From assembly GCA_910578365.1 (NCBI GenBank), contig CAJTRC010000003.1:4380-68379 (forward strand): a stretch of 64,000 bases of DNA, given 5' to 3'. Below, piece after piece: positions 51,900 through 61,117 of this stretch. Origin of the DNA: an uncultured Muribaculaceae bacterium. GTDB lineage: Bacteria; Bacteroidota; Bacteroidia; Bacteroidales; Muribaculaceae. The notes beneath the pieces are model-generated. The model made no database searches. It was not told the origin of the DNA and saw only the letters and a list, made by a program, of their open reading frames with translations. How positions within the stretch are numbered: position 1 is the stretch's first letter; the number at the start of each line of letters is the position of its first letter. The position numbers and the translations under genes were made by a program.

Positions 51900-53828
51900 T
51901 TAAAGTTCGAACGCCGCCGAGGAGGCATCGGAGGGCATACGCCAGTCGCCGCGGGGCGACAGGCAGACACTGCCCACCTTGGGGCCGTCGGGCAGACAGC
52001 TGCGTTTGAACTGCTGCCGGAAGAAACGGCGCACGAACACCGCCAGCCATTTATCAATGACCTCTTCGCTATAACGGCCCTCGAAGGCGGCAACAGCCAT
52101 CATACGTATGCGCTCGGTGGTAAAGCCATATCGAAGTATGTAATAGAGAAAGAAATCGTGCAGCTCGTATGGGCCCACCAGATCCTCGGTCTTTTGGGCA
52201 ATCTTGCCTTCAGAATCAGCCGGCAACAGTTCCGGACTTACCGGTGTGTCGATAATATCGAGCAGAGTGCGCCGGCACAGCTCGTCGTCGGTAGTCATAG
52301 CGAAATAGCGCGTAAGATGGCGAACCAGAGTCTTGGGCACCGAAGCGTTAACTCCGTACATGCTCATGTGGTCGCCGTTGTAGGTGGCCCATCCGAGCGC
52401 AAGCTCGCTGAGGTCGCCTGTGCCAAGTACCATACCCCCTACCCTGTTGGCAAGGTCCATAAGAATCTGAGTACGCTCACGCGCCTGCGAATTTTCGTAG
52501 GTCACATCATGCACCTGCGGGTCGTGACCGATATCGCTGAAGTGCTGCATCACAGCCTTGGCAATAGGAATCTTGCGGATTGTCACACCGAGGGCACGCA
52601 TCAGCTGCAGGGCATTGTTGTAAGTACGGTCGGTGGTGCCGAAACCGGGCATAGTCACGCCATAAATTCCGCTTCGGTCAAGACCGAGCGAATCGAACGC
52701 CCTCACGGCCACAAGCAGGGCCAGAGTACTGTCGAGGCCTCCCGAAATTCCCACCACCAGCGAACGGGTGCCGGTACAGTCGAGGCGCTTGCTCAGACCG
52801 GCAGCCTGAATGTGAATAATCTCCTCGCAGCGTTCGGCCAGATGCTCGGAATCCGACGGCACAAAGGGCATGGGATTGATGGCTCGCATAAGCTTCCAGC
52901 CATGCAGAGCGGCCTCGTTGACGAAGCCACTGCCGACCGTACGGTAGGCCTCGCCTTCCTGACGGCGGCGACATTCGGCAAATGTACCCAAATGCATGCG
53001 GTCGCGGCTTATGGCAGCTATGTCGATGTCGGCCGCCACATACTGTGCGCTGCGAGTCCAGCGTCGGTTACGGGCAAGGATGGTGCCGTTTTCGGCTATA
53101 ATGGCCTTGCCGTCGAAAACCAGGTCGGTGCTCGACTCGCCGTAGCCTGCCGAGGCGTACACATAGCCACAGAGTGCCCGGGCAGACTGTCCCTTGACGA
53201 GGTCGGTCAGGTAGCTGTACTTGCCAATAAGGTCGTCGGATGCCGAAAGATTCACCACCACCTCAGCTCCGGCCAGGGCAGCGTGCGTACCGGGAGTCAC
53301 CGGTGCCCACAGGTCTTCGCATATTTCGGCTCCTACCTTCACCCCGCTACACTCGAAAAGCAAATTGCTGCCGAAGGGCACATGCTCAAAGCCGGCATAC
53401 TCCACCGGCGGCATATTGCCGGCAGGAGCGGAATTAAACCAGCGGCGCTCATAGAACTCATTGTAATTTGGCAGATAAGTCTTGGGAATGCTGCACAGCG
53501 GACCGTTGCGCAGCACTACCGCGCAATTGTACAGCTGACCGTCGACCGTCACAGGCGCTCCGATCACCAGCGTCAGATTGCGTGCCTCGGGGCACATAGC
53601 CAGGTCGGCTACGGCAGCATCGGCAGCCTGCAGCAAGTTGCTGTTATGAAAAAGGTCGGCACAGGTGTATCCGGTTATGCACAGTTCGGGCATCACCACC
53701 AGGTCGACACCCGGCACCTCGCTGCGAATGGCCGTCAGCAGCGATTTAATAGCCTTAAGATTCGCCGCAGGATCGGCAGGAGTCACGGCTGGCACAGCGG
53801 CCACCGCTCTGAAATATCCATTATTCAT
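51900..53828 (-). CDS. nadE: glutamine-dependent NAD synthetase
   Basis: NadE amidates deamido-NAD with glutamine-derived ammonia. The 642-residue two-domain form has an N-terminal nitrilase-type glutaminase: Glu in VVMPELCITGYTCADLF, Lys in IPKTYLPNYNEFYE and Cys in GAEICEDLWAP. The C-terminal synthetase has the PP-loop VGISGGLDSTLALL and a GTGDLSELALGWATYNGDH segment. It starts at the ATG at 53828; a -7 box lies 23 bp upstream. Confidence 0.95.
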   Translation of the reverse strand: MNNGYFRAVAAVPAVTPADPAANLKAIKSLLTAIRSEVPGVDLVVMPELCITGYTCADLFHNSNLLQAADAAVADLAMCPEARNLTLVIGAPVTVDGQLYNCAVVLRNGPLCSIPKTYLPNYNEFYERRWFNSAPAGNMPPVEYAGFEHVPFGSNLLFECSGVKVGAEICEDLWAPVTPGTHAALAGAEVVVNLSASDDLIGKYSYLTDLVKGQSARALCGYVYASAGYGESSTDLVFDGKAIIAENGTILARNRRWTRSAQYVAADIDIAAISRDRMHLGTFAECRRRQEGEAYRTVGSGFVNEAALHGWKLMRAINPMPFVPSDSEHLAERCEEIIHIQAAGLSKRLDCTGTRSLVVGISGGLDSTLALLVAVRAFDSLGLDRSGIYGVTMPGFGTTDRTYNNALQLMRALGVTIRKIPIAKAVMQHFSDIGHDPQVHDVTYENSQARERTQILMDLANRVGGMVLGTGDLSELALGWATYNGDHMSMYGVNASVPKTLVRHLTRYFAMTTDDELCRRTLLDIIDTPVSPELLPADSEGKIAQKTEDLVGPYELHDFFLYYILRYGFTTERIRMMAVAAFEGRYSEEVIDKWLAVFVRRFFRQQFKRSCLPDGPKVGSVCLSPRGDWRMPSDASSAAFEL

Positions 53829-53850
53829 CGCTTTATCAATTTTGACACCG

Positions 53851-53858
53851 CAAAGTTA
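53851..53858 (-). promoter_or_regulatory. nadE promoter -7 box
   Basis: Minus-strand TAACTTTG, a perfect match, 23 bp before the ATG. Confidence 0.65.
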
Positions 53859-53922
53859 CGCACTTCTATGCTAATAAAGGCAAAAATTGATAAAAAATGC
53901 GTCGCGATTCAATAATTTAGCT

Positions 53923-53930
53923 TAACTTTG
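53923..53930 (+). promoter_or_regulatory. promoter -7 box for the outer-membrane barrel gene
   Basis: TAACTTTG lies 150 bp upstream of the ATG at 54081. It diverges from the nadE promoter. Confidence 0.6.
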
Positions 53931-54080
53931 CCGTCGAATTCATATTATGAATCTTCTGAACGATGGATTGTGAGTTTACTGCGACCGCAAACTCTCTGAT
54001 GAACTAATGCCACAATCTCTGAGTTTCGTTTCCAAAATTAGCAAACTTACATTAAAATTTGAACAGCAATAAATACTTCA

Positions 54081-54689
54081 ATGAAAAAATATATTATTAT
54101 ACTTCTGATGTCAGTGGCCGCGGTGGCCGCGCACGCACAATTCCGTTACGGTCCGGCGGCCGGTGTGACTGTTACCGACCTTAAATTTAAACAAGACCTG
54201 GTAAGCGTGGACCAGACCGTTGGCGGTACTGCCGGAATTCAATGCGAAATGATGTTTCCCGGCATTGGCTTCGGCATCGATTTCGGCCTTATGTATAACC
54301 TCATGGGGGCCAAGGTAAATCTGGGCGAGAAGAAAATTTGGTCTGTCGACGGCTACGGCAACGAACGCCTGGCCCTGCACTATATACAGATACCGTTGCA
54401 TCTGCGCTTCAAATGGACACGCATGGAAGGTCTTGAAGACTATATTGCGCCCTTTGTGTACGGTGGCCCCGACTTTACCATCCTTGCGGCACACGGCAAA
54501 TGCGACGCCATGAAGTATGCCGGAGGCGAACTGGGGCTTACCGCAGGCCTCGGCTTCGAATTATATAAGAAATGGCAGATTTCGGCCAGCCATACCTGGG
54601 GTATGACATACGCCATGAAGGCTCAGCTGCTCGACAACTGGAGCGCCCGCAACCGCGAGTGGACTGTCCGCCTGGCCTATTTCTTCTGA
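54081..54689 (+). CDS. PorT-like outer-membrane beta-barrel protein
   Basis: This 202-residue protein has a signal peptide (about 1-19, ending AHAQ) and repeated strands (FRYGPAAGVTVTDLKFKQ, GFGIDFGLMYNLMGAKVN, HYIQIPLHLRFKW, GLTAGLGFELYKKWQIS), ending in the aromatic WTVRLAYFF. This fits the outer-membrane beta-barrel (PorT/OMP_b-brl_2) group widespread in Bacteroidetes. The specific function is unknown. A leader of about 145 nt precedes it. Confidence 0.8.
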   Translation: MKKYIIILLMSVAAVAAHAQFRYGPAAGVTVTDLKFKQDLVSVDQTVGGTAGIQCEMMFPGIGFGIDFGLMYNLMGAKVNLGEKKIWSVDGYGNERLALHYIQIPLHLRFKWTRMEGLEDYIAPFVYGGPDFTILAAHGKCDAMKYAGGELGLTAGLGFELYKKWQISASHTWGMTYAMKAQLLDNWSARNREWTVRLAYFF

Positions 54690-54991
54690 TAAACACTGCT
54701 CTGAAAATATTTTCGGCCATAGCCTGAGCGCGATTCTCTATGCAGAACAGCAGGCTATGGCCGATGTTATGTTTCGGTGCATCACCGCGCCGCTATTTCG
54801 ACCCCGTTCACCAATATTTGTCAACACCGGGGAGGTCAAGCGTCGTGCATATATGTTCGCGCAGTGAGAGAGCAATGCGGTTGCATTGAGTTCGAAACAA
54901 GCGGAGGCGGATACATGACGATTGGCCGAGGCAATGGTATCTTATGCCACGGACAACCGAGAATAATAAATTCGCGATGGGTAACGGGGTC
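54690..54991 (+). other. 302-bp convergent gap with a terminator hairpin
   Basis: A perfect 14-bp stem (TCGGCCATAGCCTG at 54713-54726 with 54751-54764) with a 24-base loop lies after the barrel gene and probably terminates it. The other 227 bp up to the holA stop hold no convincing gene; one frame on the plus strand runs through holA and is rejected. The stretch could be decayed coding DNA. Confidence 0.55.
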
Positions 54992-56020
54992 TTATACCGG
55001 CAGTGTGCCCGGAGCGGTGAGTATGCGGTACATCAGTTCGTGGAAGAGTTCGTATTCGTTACGCCGCGAGCCATTACCTTTCACCCGGCAGTCAAAGTCG
55101 CGCAGGGCATGGATTATCTCTATAACCTTGAATGCATTATAATTCTGCAGGCCTGCCATATAGCGTTTGGCCTGTATGGGGGCTTTCAGTTTCATCACGC
55201 CCATGATTGACCGCTCGCTCTTGTCGGGGGTATAGTGCAGTATCATAAGGTCGGAAAAGAAGCCGAACAGCGAGGCCACCACCGGAATGGTAGGATTGCC
55301 CTTGGGATTGCCTCTGAAGGCATTGACTATAGTGAACACCTTCAGACTATCCTTGAATGCCAGGGCTTCGATAAGCTCAAATGTGTTGTACTCCTTGCTT
55401 ATGCCTATGTGCTGCTCCACTGCCTCAGGTGTGACCTTTGCCCTCGGGGGCAGTATGCCGGCGAGTTTGTCGATTTCGTTGTAAAGCCGGCTCAGGTCGG
55501 TGCCTATATGCTGGGCAAGCATATCGATGGCCTTGGGGTCGGCCGAGAGTTTTTTTGCCGACAGGCATCGCTGGATTTCCTGTTTAATCTGGCTGTCATA
55601 CAGCTTTTTGGTTTCAAATACCTCCACATGAGGTTTCTTGCACGCCGCCAGCAAATCTTTGCCTTTGGCCTTCTCACCTCGGCAACAGATTACAAATATG
55701 GTCTGCGGATTCGGCGCGTCCACATAGTGATGATATCGGTTGAGTTCGTCGGCTTTCAGCGCCTGTGCTTCCTTGAGAATAACCAACTGACGTTCCACAC
55801 CGAAAGGCGCCTGCCTGCATACACTCATCACAGTATCGGGCTCGACGCGCGGGGCATAGAACACATGCATGTTGAAATCGCGCTCGTCTTCCGGGATAAT
55901 CTTTTCGAAATCCTCGACCAGCCGGTCGATATAGTATCCCTCCTCGCCGTGCAGGAGATAAACCGCTTTGTACTGGCGGGCGGAAAGCATGGTTCGCAGT
56001 GCGTCGAAAGTCAGAGCCAT
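54992..56020 (-). CDS. holA: DNA polymerase III delta subunit
   Basis: HolA opens the sliding clamp in the clamp loader. The 342-residue protein shows the family features KAVYLLHGEEGYYIDRLVEDFEKII (P-loop-like, degenerate), FGVERQLVILKEAQALK, QTIFVICCRGEKAKGKDLLAACK and DLSRLYNEIDKLAGILP. The collar domain at the end carries the usual ALRDFDCRVKGNGSRRNEYELFHELMYRIL. It is divergent from the HSDR_N protein with a 71-bp gap. Confidence 0.92.
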   Translation of the reverse strand: MALTFDALRTMLSARQYKAVYLLHGEEGYYIDRLVEDFEKIIPEDERDFNMHVFYAPRVEPDTVMSVCRQAPFGVERQLVILKEAQALKADELNRYHHYVDAPNPQTIFVICCRGEKAKGKDLLAACKKPHVEVFETKKLYDSQIKQEIQRCLSAKKLSADPKAIDMLAQHIGTDLSRLYNEIDKLAGILPPRAKVTPEAVEQHIGISKEYNTFELIEALAFKDSLKVFTIVNAFRGNPKGNPTIPVVASLFGFFSDLMILHYTPDKSERSIMGVMKLKAPIQAKRYMAGLQNYNAFKVIEIIHALRDFDCRVKGNGSRRNEYELFHELMYRILTAPGTLPV

Positions 56021-56091
56021 ATATTTATGGAACGAAATATGATTATATGGAAATATTTGTGTAAATTTACAAAAAAAATCGCGAACAAACC

Positions 56092-56538
56092 ATGCCCGAA
56101 GGATTAAATTTACCTAAGTTCGATGTAAAAGTACGCAATGGCGAAAACGGCCCGCAGATATTCGACCCCCTGCGGGGCCGGTGGGTTGCGCTTACTCCCG
56201 AGGAATGGGTTCGCCAGCACTTTGTAAACTATCTGATTGCGGTAAAGAACTACCCCCAGGCTCTTATGGCCAACGAGGTTCAGCTGAAATTCAACGGTAT
56301 GAGCCGCCGCTGCGATACCGTGGTGTACGACCAAAGTTTCCACCCTCTTGTGGTTGTGGAATACAAACGCGCTACCGTGCCGGTGACCCAACGGGTATTC
56401 GACCAGATAGCGCGCTATAACATTACTATGGGGGCCCGCTGGCTGATAGTGAGCAATGGAGTGCATCACTACTGCTGCCGCATAGAGGCCGGCTCATACA
56501 GCTTTGTACGCGATATTCCGGCCTGGTCCGAACTCTGA
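56092..56538 (+). CDS. small HSDR_N-type (PD-(D/E)XK) protein
   Basis: This 148-residue protein matches the type I restriction enzyme R N-terminal (HSDR_N_2) domain alone: EWVRQHFVNYLIAVKNYPQ, CDTVVYD (catalytic Asp), VVVEYKR (catalytic Glu-x-Lys) and RVFDQIARYN. ARWLIVSNGVHHYCCRIE completes the fold. No helicase or specificity subunit is adjacent. Such stand-alone proteins are common next to holA in Bacteroidetes and their role is unknown; this is not evidence for a complete restriction system. Confidence 0.85.
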   Translation: MPEGLNLPKFDVKVRNGENGPQIFDPLRGRWVALTPEEWVRQHFVNYLIAVKNYPQALMANEVQLKFNGMSRRCDTVVYDQSFHPLVVVEYKRATVPVTQRVFDQIARYNITMGARWLIVSNGVHHYCCRIEAGSYSFVRDIPAWSEL

Positions 56539-56571
56539 CCCCGGAGTGAAGGCAGGGATGCCTCCGCTTCA

Positions 56572-58986
56572 TCAGTCGAAAGCTCCGTCGACACTCTCCT
56601 CTGCCTGCTCCTCGAATGGCTCGTAAAGCTCGCCGCCGCACAGATTCACATCGGACGGGAACTTAAATCTCGACTGCTGGCTGTAAGGCAGGTTGCGGTC
56701 GGCATATACCTTGGTCATATATTTGCCATAGATTGGCAGAGCCATAGATGCGCCCTGGCCCTGCGCCATGCTGTTGAAGTGGATATAGCGTTCGTCGCCG
56801 CCTACCCACACGCCCGACACCAAATCGGGGGTAAAGCCCATAAACCAGCCATCGGCATTGAAGTTGGTAGTACCGGTCTTGCCGCCGGTTTCGGCTTTAA
56901 TATTGAAAGGCGCGCGACGCAGTCGGTTGCCGGTACCGCTGTCGACTACATTGAGCAGAATCGACAGTATCTTATAATAGGCCGCACGACTGATAACCTC
57001 GCTGTGGCGCGGAGTAAATGTGCTTATTATGTTGCCGTTGTTATCGGCTATGGCTGTTACGAACAAGGGGTCGGAACGCATGCCGCCGTTGGCAAAGGCC
57101 GTATATGCCGTGACCATTTCCTTCACTGACACCTCACAGGGGCCGAGAGCGAGCGATTTCACTGCCGGCAACTGGTTGGTGATACCGAAGGCGTGCATGC
57201 GGTCAACCAGAGGCTGGGCGCCGAATTCATCAATCAGGCGGGCCGAAATCCAGTTGTTCGAGTTGGTGAGGGCCCACCGCAGGTCGACCATCTCGCCAAC
57301 ACGCGATGTTCCGGAGTTGCGCGGGGCCCATGGGCGTCCGTTCTCGTCGTAAAGCACCGGCTGGGCATTGAGATACATCGAACACGGAGTCTTGCCCTGC
57401 TCCATGGCATAGGTGTAGAGAAATGGCTTGATTGTCGAACCAATCTGACGGCGACCGGTCGACACCATGTCGTACTGGAAGAAGCGGAAGTCGGGACCGC
57501 CCACATATGCCTTCACATAGCCGTTGGTGGGGTCCATGCTCATAAAGCCGGTGCGCAGGAACGATTTTGTGTATAAAATCGAGTCGCGCGGAGTCATCAC
57601 AGTATCCACAGCGCCGCGGTAGCTGAACACAGTCATCTCGCAAGCACGGTCGAATTCCTTTTCAATCTCGCTCTCACTCTTGCCTGCGAGCTTGCCTATG
57701 CGCCACCGTTCGCTCTGGTGCATTGCATTCTTAATCAAGTTCTGGCGAGCCTTGGCCGAGAGTTCAGCCGGATTGCTGGTATAAGGAGCGGTGCTGCTGT
57801 TGCGTTTCTCGCGGAAGAACTGATTCTGCAGCGAACGCATGTGTTCGTCGACAGCTTCCTCGGCATACTTCTGCATACGCGAGTCGATGGTGGTATAAAT
57901 GCGCAGACCGTCCTGATAGAGGTTGTAATAGCTACCGTCGGCCTTAGGATTTTTCTGTATCCATCCGTAAAGGGGGTTAATTTCCCACTCTATCGAGTCG
58001 TCGACGAAACCCTGGCGGTCCCACGACGCATAATCCTGGCGATGAGGTTTTTTAGCGGTAAGGTAACGGCGCAATTCCTCTCTGAAGTATGGCGCAAGAC
58101 CCTCTTTATGGTCCACTCGGTGAAAGTCGAGTTCTACAGGCAAGGCACACAGCGAATCGCGTTCGGCCTCGCTAATCATGTCGGCCTTATACATCTGGTC
58201 GAACACCACATTGCGGCGGTCGCGGGTGCGCTCGGGATAGCGTACCGGGTTGAAGTAAGACGGATTCTTGACCATGCCTACCAGCAGAGCCGCTTCCTGC
58301 AGGTTGAGTTCGCCGGCATCCTTGTTGAAGTACACCTTCGCGGCCGACTTAATGCCCACGGCGTTATACAGGAAGTCGAACTGGTTGAGATACATCTTTA
58401 TAATCTCTTCCTTGCTGTAGAAGCGCTCGAGCTTTATAGCTATCATCCACTCGATAGGCTTCTGTATGGCACGTTCCAGCAGCCCCTTGCTCGAGGGGCT
58501 GTAAAGCTGCTTAGCCAACTGCTGGGTTATAGTCGAGCCGCCTCCGGCGTTCTTCTGCCCCATCAGCACAGTTTTGAACAGAGCGCGGTTGAGTGCGCGG
58601 AAGTCAATGCCCGAATGGTCTTCGAAGCGTGAGTCTTCGGTGGCGATAAGAGCGTTTACCACATAGGGCGAGATTTCGTCGAAGTCGGCATACACGCGGT
58701 TACCTGTGTTGGCAAAATAGCGTCCAATCTCCTCTCCGTCGGCGCTATACACAATTGACGCGAATTTGTCGCGCGGATTTTTAAGCTCCTCCACCGGAGG
58801 CATATAGCCAATCACGCCATTATATACAAGAATAAAAATAGCAAAGAACATAAATGCCCCTATGGCCAGCCCTCCCCATATCCACGCTATAATACGTCGG
58901 TTACGAGCCTGAACCTTAGGTGATTTAGCATTAGTGTCGGCCCCAACCGGCCGCTGTTTATTGTCGTTGTGGCTGATTTTATCCAT
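56572..58986 (-). CDS. class A penicillin-binding protein (PBP1A type)
   Basis: This 804-residue bifunctional enzyme polymerises glycan strands and crosslinks peptides. An N-terminal TM helix (about 30-55) precedes the GT51 domain with catalytic Glu in ATEDSRFEDHSGID and the GGSTITQQLAKQLY, RAIQKPIEWMIAIKLE motifs. The transpeptidase domain has Ser in GSTIKPFLY (about 515), SNN (SNNWIS) and KTGTTN (about 699). A Glu-rich tail ends the protein. It begins at the ATG at 58986. Confidence 0.95.
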   Translation of the reverse strand: MDKISHNDNKQRPVGADTNAKSPKVQARNRRIIAWIWGGLAIGAFMFFAIFILVYNGVIGYMPPVEELKNPRDKFASIVYSADGEEIGRYFANTGNRVYADFDEISPYVVNALIATEDSRFEDHSGIDFRALNRALFKTVLMGQKNAGGGSTITQQLAKQLYSPSSKGLLERAIQKPIEWMIAIKLERFYSKEEIIKMYLNQFDFLYNAVGIKSAAKVYFNKDAGELNLQEAALLVGMVKNPSYFNPVRYPERTRDRRNVVFDQMYKADMISEAERDSLCALPVELDFHRVDHKEGLAPYFREELRRYLTAKKPHRQDYASWDRQGFVDDSIEWEINPLYGWIQKNPKADGSYYNLYQDGLRIYTTIDSRMQKYAEEAVDEHMRSLQNQFFREKRNSSTAPYTSNPAELSAKARQNLIKNAMHQSERWRIGKLAGKSESEIEKEFDRACEMTVFSYRGAVDTVMTPRDSILYTKSFLRTGFMSMDPTNGYVKAYVGGPDFRFFQYDMVSTGRRQIGSTIKPFLYTYAMEQGKTPCSMYLNAQPVLYDENGRPWAPRNSGTSRVGEMVDLRWALTNSNNWISARLIDEFGAQPLVDRMHAFGITNQLPAVKSLALGPCEVSVKEMVTAYTAFANGGMRSDPLFVTAIADNNGNIISTFTPRHSEVISRAAYYKILSILLNVVDSGTGNRLRRAPFNIKAETGGKTGTTNFNADGWFMGFTPDLVSGVWVGGDERYIHFNSMAQGQGASMALPIYGKYMTKVYADRNLPYSQQSRFKFPSDVNLCGGELYEPFEEQAEESVDGAFD

Positions 58987-59006
58987 AGTCTTACTGTTTC
59001 AATCAG

Positions 59007-59014
59007 CAAAGTTA
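59007..59014 (-). promoter_or_regulatory. PBP1A promoter -7 box
   Basis: Minus-strand TAACTTTG, 21 bp before the ATG at 58986. Confidence 0.6.
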
Positions 59015-59070
59015 CTACAAAATATCGGAGTTGGCAAGTGAAAATTCCCAAACGGAGTGTGGCGGACACG

Positions 59071-59098
59071 AAAAAAGCCCCGTCGATAAGGCGGGGCT
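59071..59098 (-). terminator. terminator of the rpmB-rpmG-DUF4295 operon
   Basis: AGCCCCG (59076-59082) pairs with CGGGGCT (59092-59098); the A-run at 59071-59076 is a T-run on the minus strand. Confidence 0.8.
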
Positions 59099-59122
59099 AA
59101 ATATTGATATTGTATAGGGTTC

Positions 59123-59272
59123 TTATTTCAAGGCGTCTTTAACAGCGTCGTTGGGCACCATTTCTTCTTTGAATACGTAGGCGCCGGTTTTGGGAGATTT
59201 CACCATCTTGATGACCTTGCTGTAGGTACGGCCTTCACCTTTCTGAAGCGATGCTACGGTTTTCTTTGCCAT
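59123..59272 (-). CDS. DUF4295 small basic protein
   Basis: Translation of the minus strand from the ATG at 59272 gives 49 residues (MAKKTVASLQKGEGRTYSKV..., ending DAVKDALK). This matches DUF4295, a short Lys-rich protein found in Bacteroidetes immediately after rpmG. The context suggests a ribosome-associated role. It is 9 bp after the rpmG stop. Confidence 0.88.
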   Translation of the reverse strand: MAKKTVASLQKGEGRTYSKVIKMVKSPKTGAYVFKEEMVPNDAVKDALK

Positions 59273-59281
59273 ATGCCGGGA

Positions 59282-59470
59282 TTATTTAATTTCTTTGTGA
59301 ACAGTTACACGCTTAAGGATGGGATTGTATTTCTTAAGCTCAAGTCTCTCGGTTGTATTTTTGCGGTTTTTGGTGGTGATGTAGCGCGAAGTGCCGGGCA
59401 TACCACTGGCTTTATGTTCGGTGCATTCGAGGATGACCTGCACGCGATTACCTTTTGCTTTCTTTGCCAT
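59282..59470 (-). CDS. rpmG: 50S ribosomal protein L33
   Basis: This 62-residue L33 shows [42 protein letters not shown]. Only one Cys is present, so it is the zinc-free type. Genes follow in the order rpmB, rpmG, DUF4295, with 4-10 bp gaps. Confidence 0.95.
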   Translation of the reverse strand: MAKKAKGNRVQVILECTEHKASGMPGTSRYITTKNRKNTTERLELKKYNPILKRVTVHKEIK

Positions 59471-59474
59471 CTTC

Positions 59475-59738
59475 TTAGAATCCTATGAATTTAATGTCGT
59501 TGTCAGTTAAGAAACCCTTTTCGGCAGCCTGACGCATTGCTGCATCCAGACCAAGTTTGTTGATAGTGCGGAGGCCGGCAGCGGAGATAGTGAGGCTGAT
59601 CCATACACCCTGCTCTACCCAATAGAACTTCTTGTTGAAGAGGTTGACGTTGAATTTGCGCTTGGTACGACGCTTGGAGTGCGACACATTGTTGCCCACC
59701 ATAGCTTTCTTACCGGTAATTTGACAAATCTTTGACAT
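59475..59738 (-). CDS. rpmB: 50S ribosomal protein L28
   Basis: This 87-residue L28 has the signature [29 protein letters not shown] and [13 protein letters not shown]. It is the first gene of the operon. Upstream lies an imperfect promoter (minus-strand TTACTTTG near 59867). Confidence 0.95.
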   Translation of the reverse strand: MSKICQITGKKAMVGNNVSHSKRRTKRKFNVNLFNKKFYWVEQGVWISLTISAAGLRTINKLGLDAAMRQAAEKGFLTDNDIKFIGF

Positions 59739-59933
59739 GGCTGTTACTGGTTTATCTTTTCTTTTTCTTTTTATTGAGCGCCTATGGCCGCCATCTCAGT
59801 TCTCATATCGCCGCTAAGTGCATCTTCTTAACCGCTTTAAAGGAGGTGCCATAAAACAGAGTGCAAAGTAACGAATTTTTCTTCACTTACACAAATTTTT
59901 CAACCCTTATTTTTATTCCTCGGCTTATTTTTG

Positions 59934-59941
59934 TATCTTTG
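59934..59941 (+). promoter_or_regulatory. promoter -7 box of the SGNH hydrolase gene
   Basis: TATCTTTG, followed by a tandem CTTTGCATG repeat (59937-59945 and 59947-59955). The ATG is 34 bp downstream. Confidence 0.6.
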
Positions 59942-59974
59942 CATGTCTTTGCATGCCTTTAATTATAGTATCAG

Positions 59975-61117
59975 ATGCTTAAAAATCTTTTTTTAACAGT
60001 TTTTGCGCTGGCTTTGCCGGCTTTTGCATGCTCCGCTCAGGAGAATCATGACAGACCGTGGCGTTATATCGACGCCCGTGAACTCCGACTCATAAACCGC
60101 GGCTTCCCCGGCCAATGCGTCAACCCTTATGCACGTGTGCCGGAATATCTCGCCGACAGTGTTCGCCCTTCTCTTTACGAACGCTCGCAGTGCTCGGCCG
60201 GCGTGGCTGCACGCTTTGCCACCGACTCCAAACGCATTGGCGTGAGCTACGACCTCCTTTTCAACGCCAATATGATACACATGGCCGGTACCGGCATCAA
60301 GGGCATGGACCTGTATATATGCGACGGCGACACTGTATGGCGACACCTGAACTGCATACGGCCATACTCTGTCAAGGATTCGCTCGGCAACCCGACACCA
60401 CATGTAGAGCAGACCCTGGTTCAGAACCTCGACGGCAAGATGCATGAGTATATGCTTTACTTTCCGCTATACGACGGTGTCACTGCCGCGGCCATAAAAG
60501 TTGACTCGGCGGCAAACGTCACTACAGGCTGCAACGACATGATTAGCCCGCACGGACGCATCGTAGCCTATGGCACAAGCATATTGCAGGGTGGCTGCGC
60601 CTCTCGGCCTGGCATGGCGTCGACCAATATCATCAGCCGCGAACTCAACCGCGAGGTAATTAATATAGGTATATCGGGCGAAGGCAAAATGGACTTCTGC
60701 ATGGCCCGCGCACTGGCCGCGATACCCGATGTGGACCTGTTTCTGATTGACCCGGTGCCGAACTGCACCCTCGATATGTGCGACTCGCTCACCTACGACT
60801 TTGTGAACATCATACGCCGCGCCAGGCCCGAGGCGGCGGTGGTGATGGTAGAAGGGCCGATATACCCCTATGCGCCCTACGACAGCTTCTGGGGCAAATA
60901 CCTGCCTGAGAAAAACGAGGCCTTCCGCCGCGGATATGAGCGACTGAAGGCCGAGCGCCCCGAAGGGCTGTATTATGTCACAAGCGAAGGGCTGGATGGC
61001 GCCGAAGACGACGGCACGGTAGACGGCATACACCTCACTGACCTTGGCTTCCGCCACTATGCCGACAAGCTGCTGCCCGTGCTCAGAGAAGCCCTTTCAG
61101 CACTACCGGCTGATTAG
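59975..61117 (+). CDS. secreted SGNH-family hydrolase with N-terminal beta domain
   Basis: This 380-residue protein has a signal peptide (about 1-21), an N-terminal beta-sandwich-like SGNH_N domain (about 28-180) and a C-terminal SGNH hydrolase domain. The nucleophile lies in VAYGTSILQGGCASRPGMAS. NIGISGEGKM supplies the oxyanion Gly, and the catalytic Asp-His pair is in VDGIHLTDLGF near the end. This fits bacterial carbohydrate or lipid esterases in the periplasm; the substrate is unknown. The last 35 bp overlap the convergent GDPD gene. Confidence 0.85.
   Translation: MLKNLFLTVFALALPAFACSAQENHDRPWRYIDARELRLINRGFPGQCVNPYARVPEYLADSVRPSLYERSQCSAGVAARFATDSKRIGVSYDLLFNANMIHMAGTGIKGMDLYICDGDTVWRHLNCIRPYSVKDSLGNPTPHVEQTLVQNLDGKMHEYMLYFPLYDGVTAAAIKVDSAANVTTGCNDMISPHGRIVAYGTSILQGGCASRPGMASTNIISRELNREVINIGISGEGKMDFCMARALAAIPDVDLFLIDPVPNCTLDMCDSLTYDFVNIIRRARPEAAVVMVEGPIYPYAPYDSFWGKYLPEKNEAFRRGYERLKAERPEGLYYVTSEGLDGAEDDGTVDGIHLTDLGFRHYADKLLPVLREALSALPAD

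Noticed and set aside
51831..53915. 694-residue plus-strand open frame opposite nadE
   Set aside because: It is the antisense shadow of nadE, whose catalytic motifs are complete; its composition is unlike a real protein.
54777..55142. 121-residue plus-strand frame in the gap before holA
   Set aside because: It runs into holA on the opposite strand and has no recognisable features or promoter.
56092..56538. type I restriction system
   Set aside because: Only a stand-alone HSDR_N-like domain is present; there is no helicase, methylase or specificity subunit nearby.
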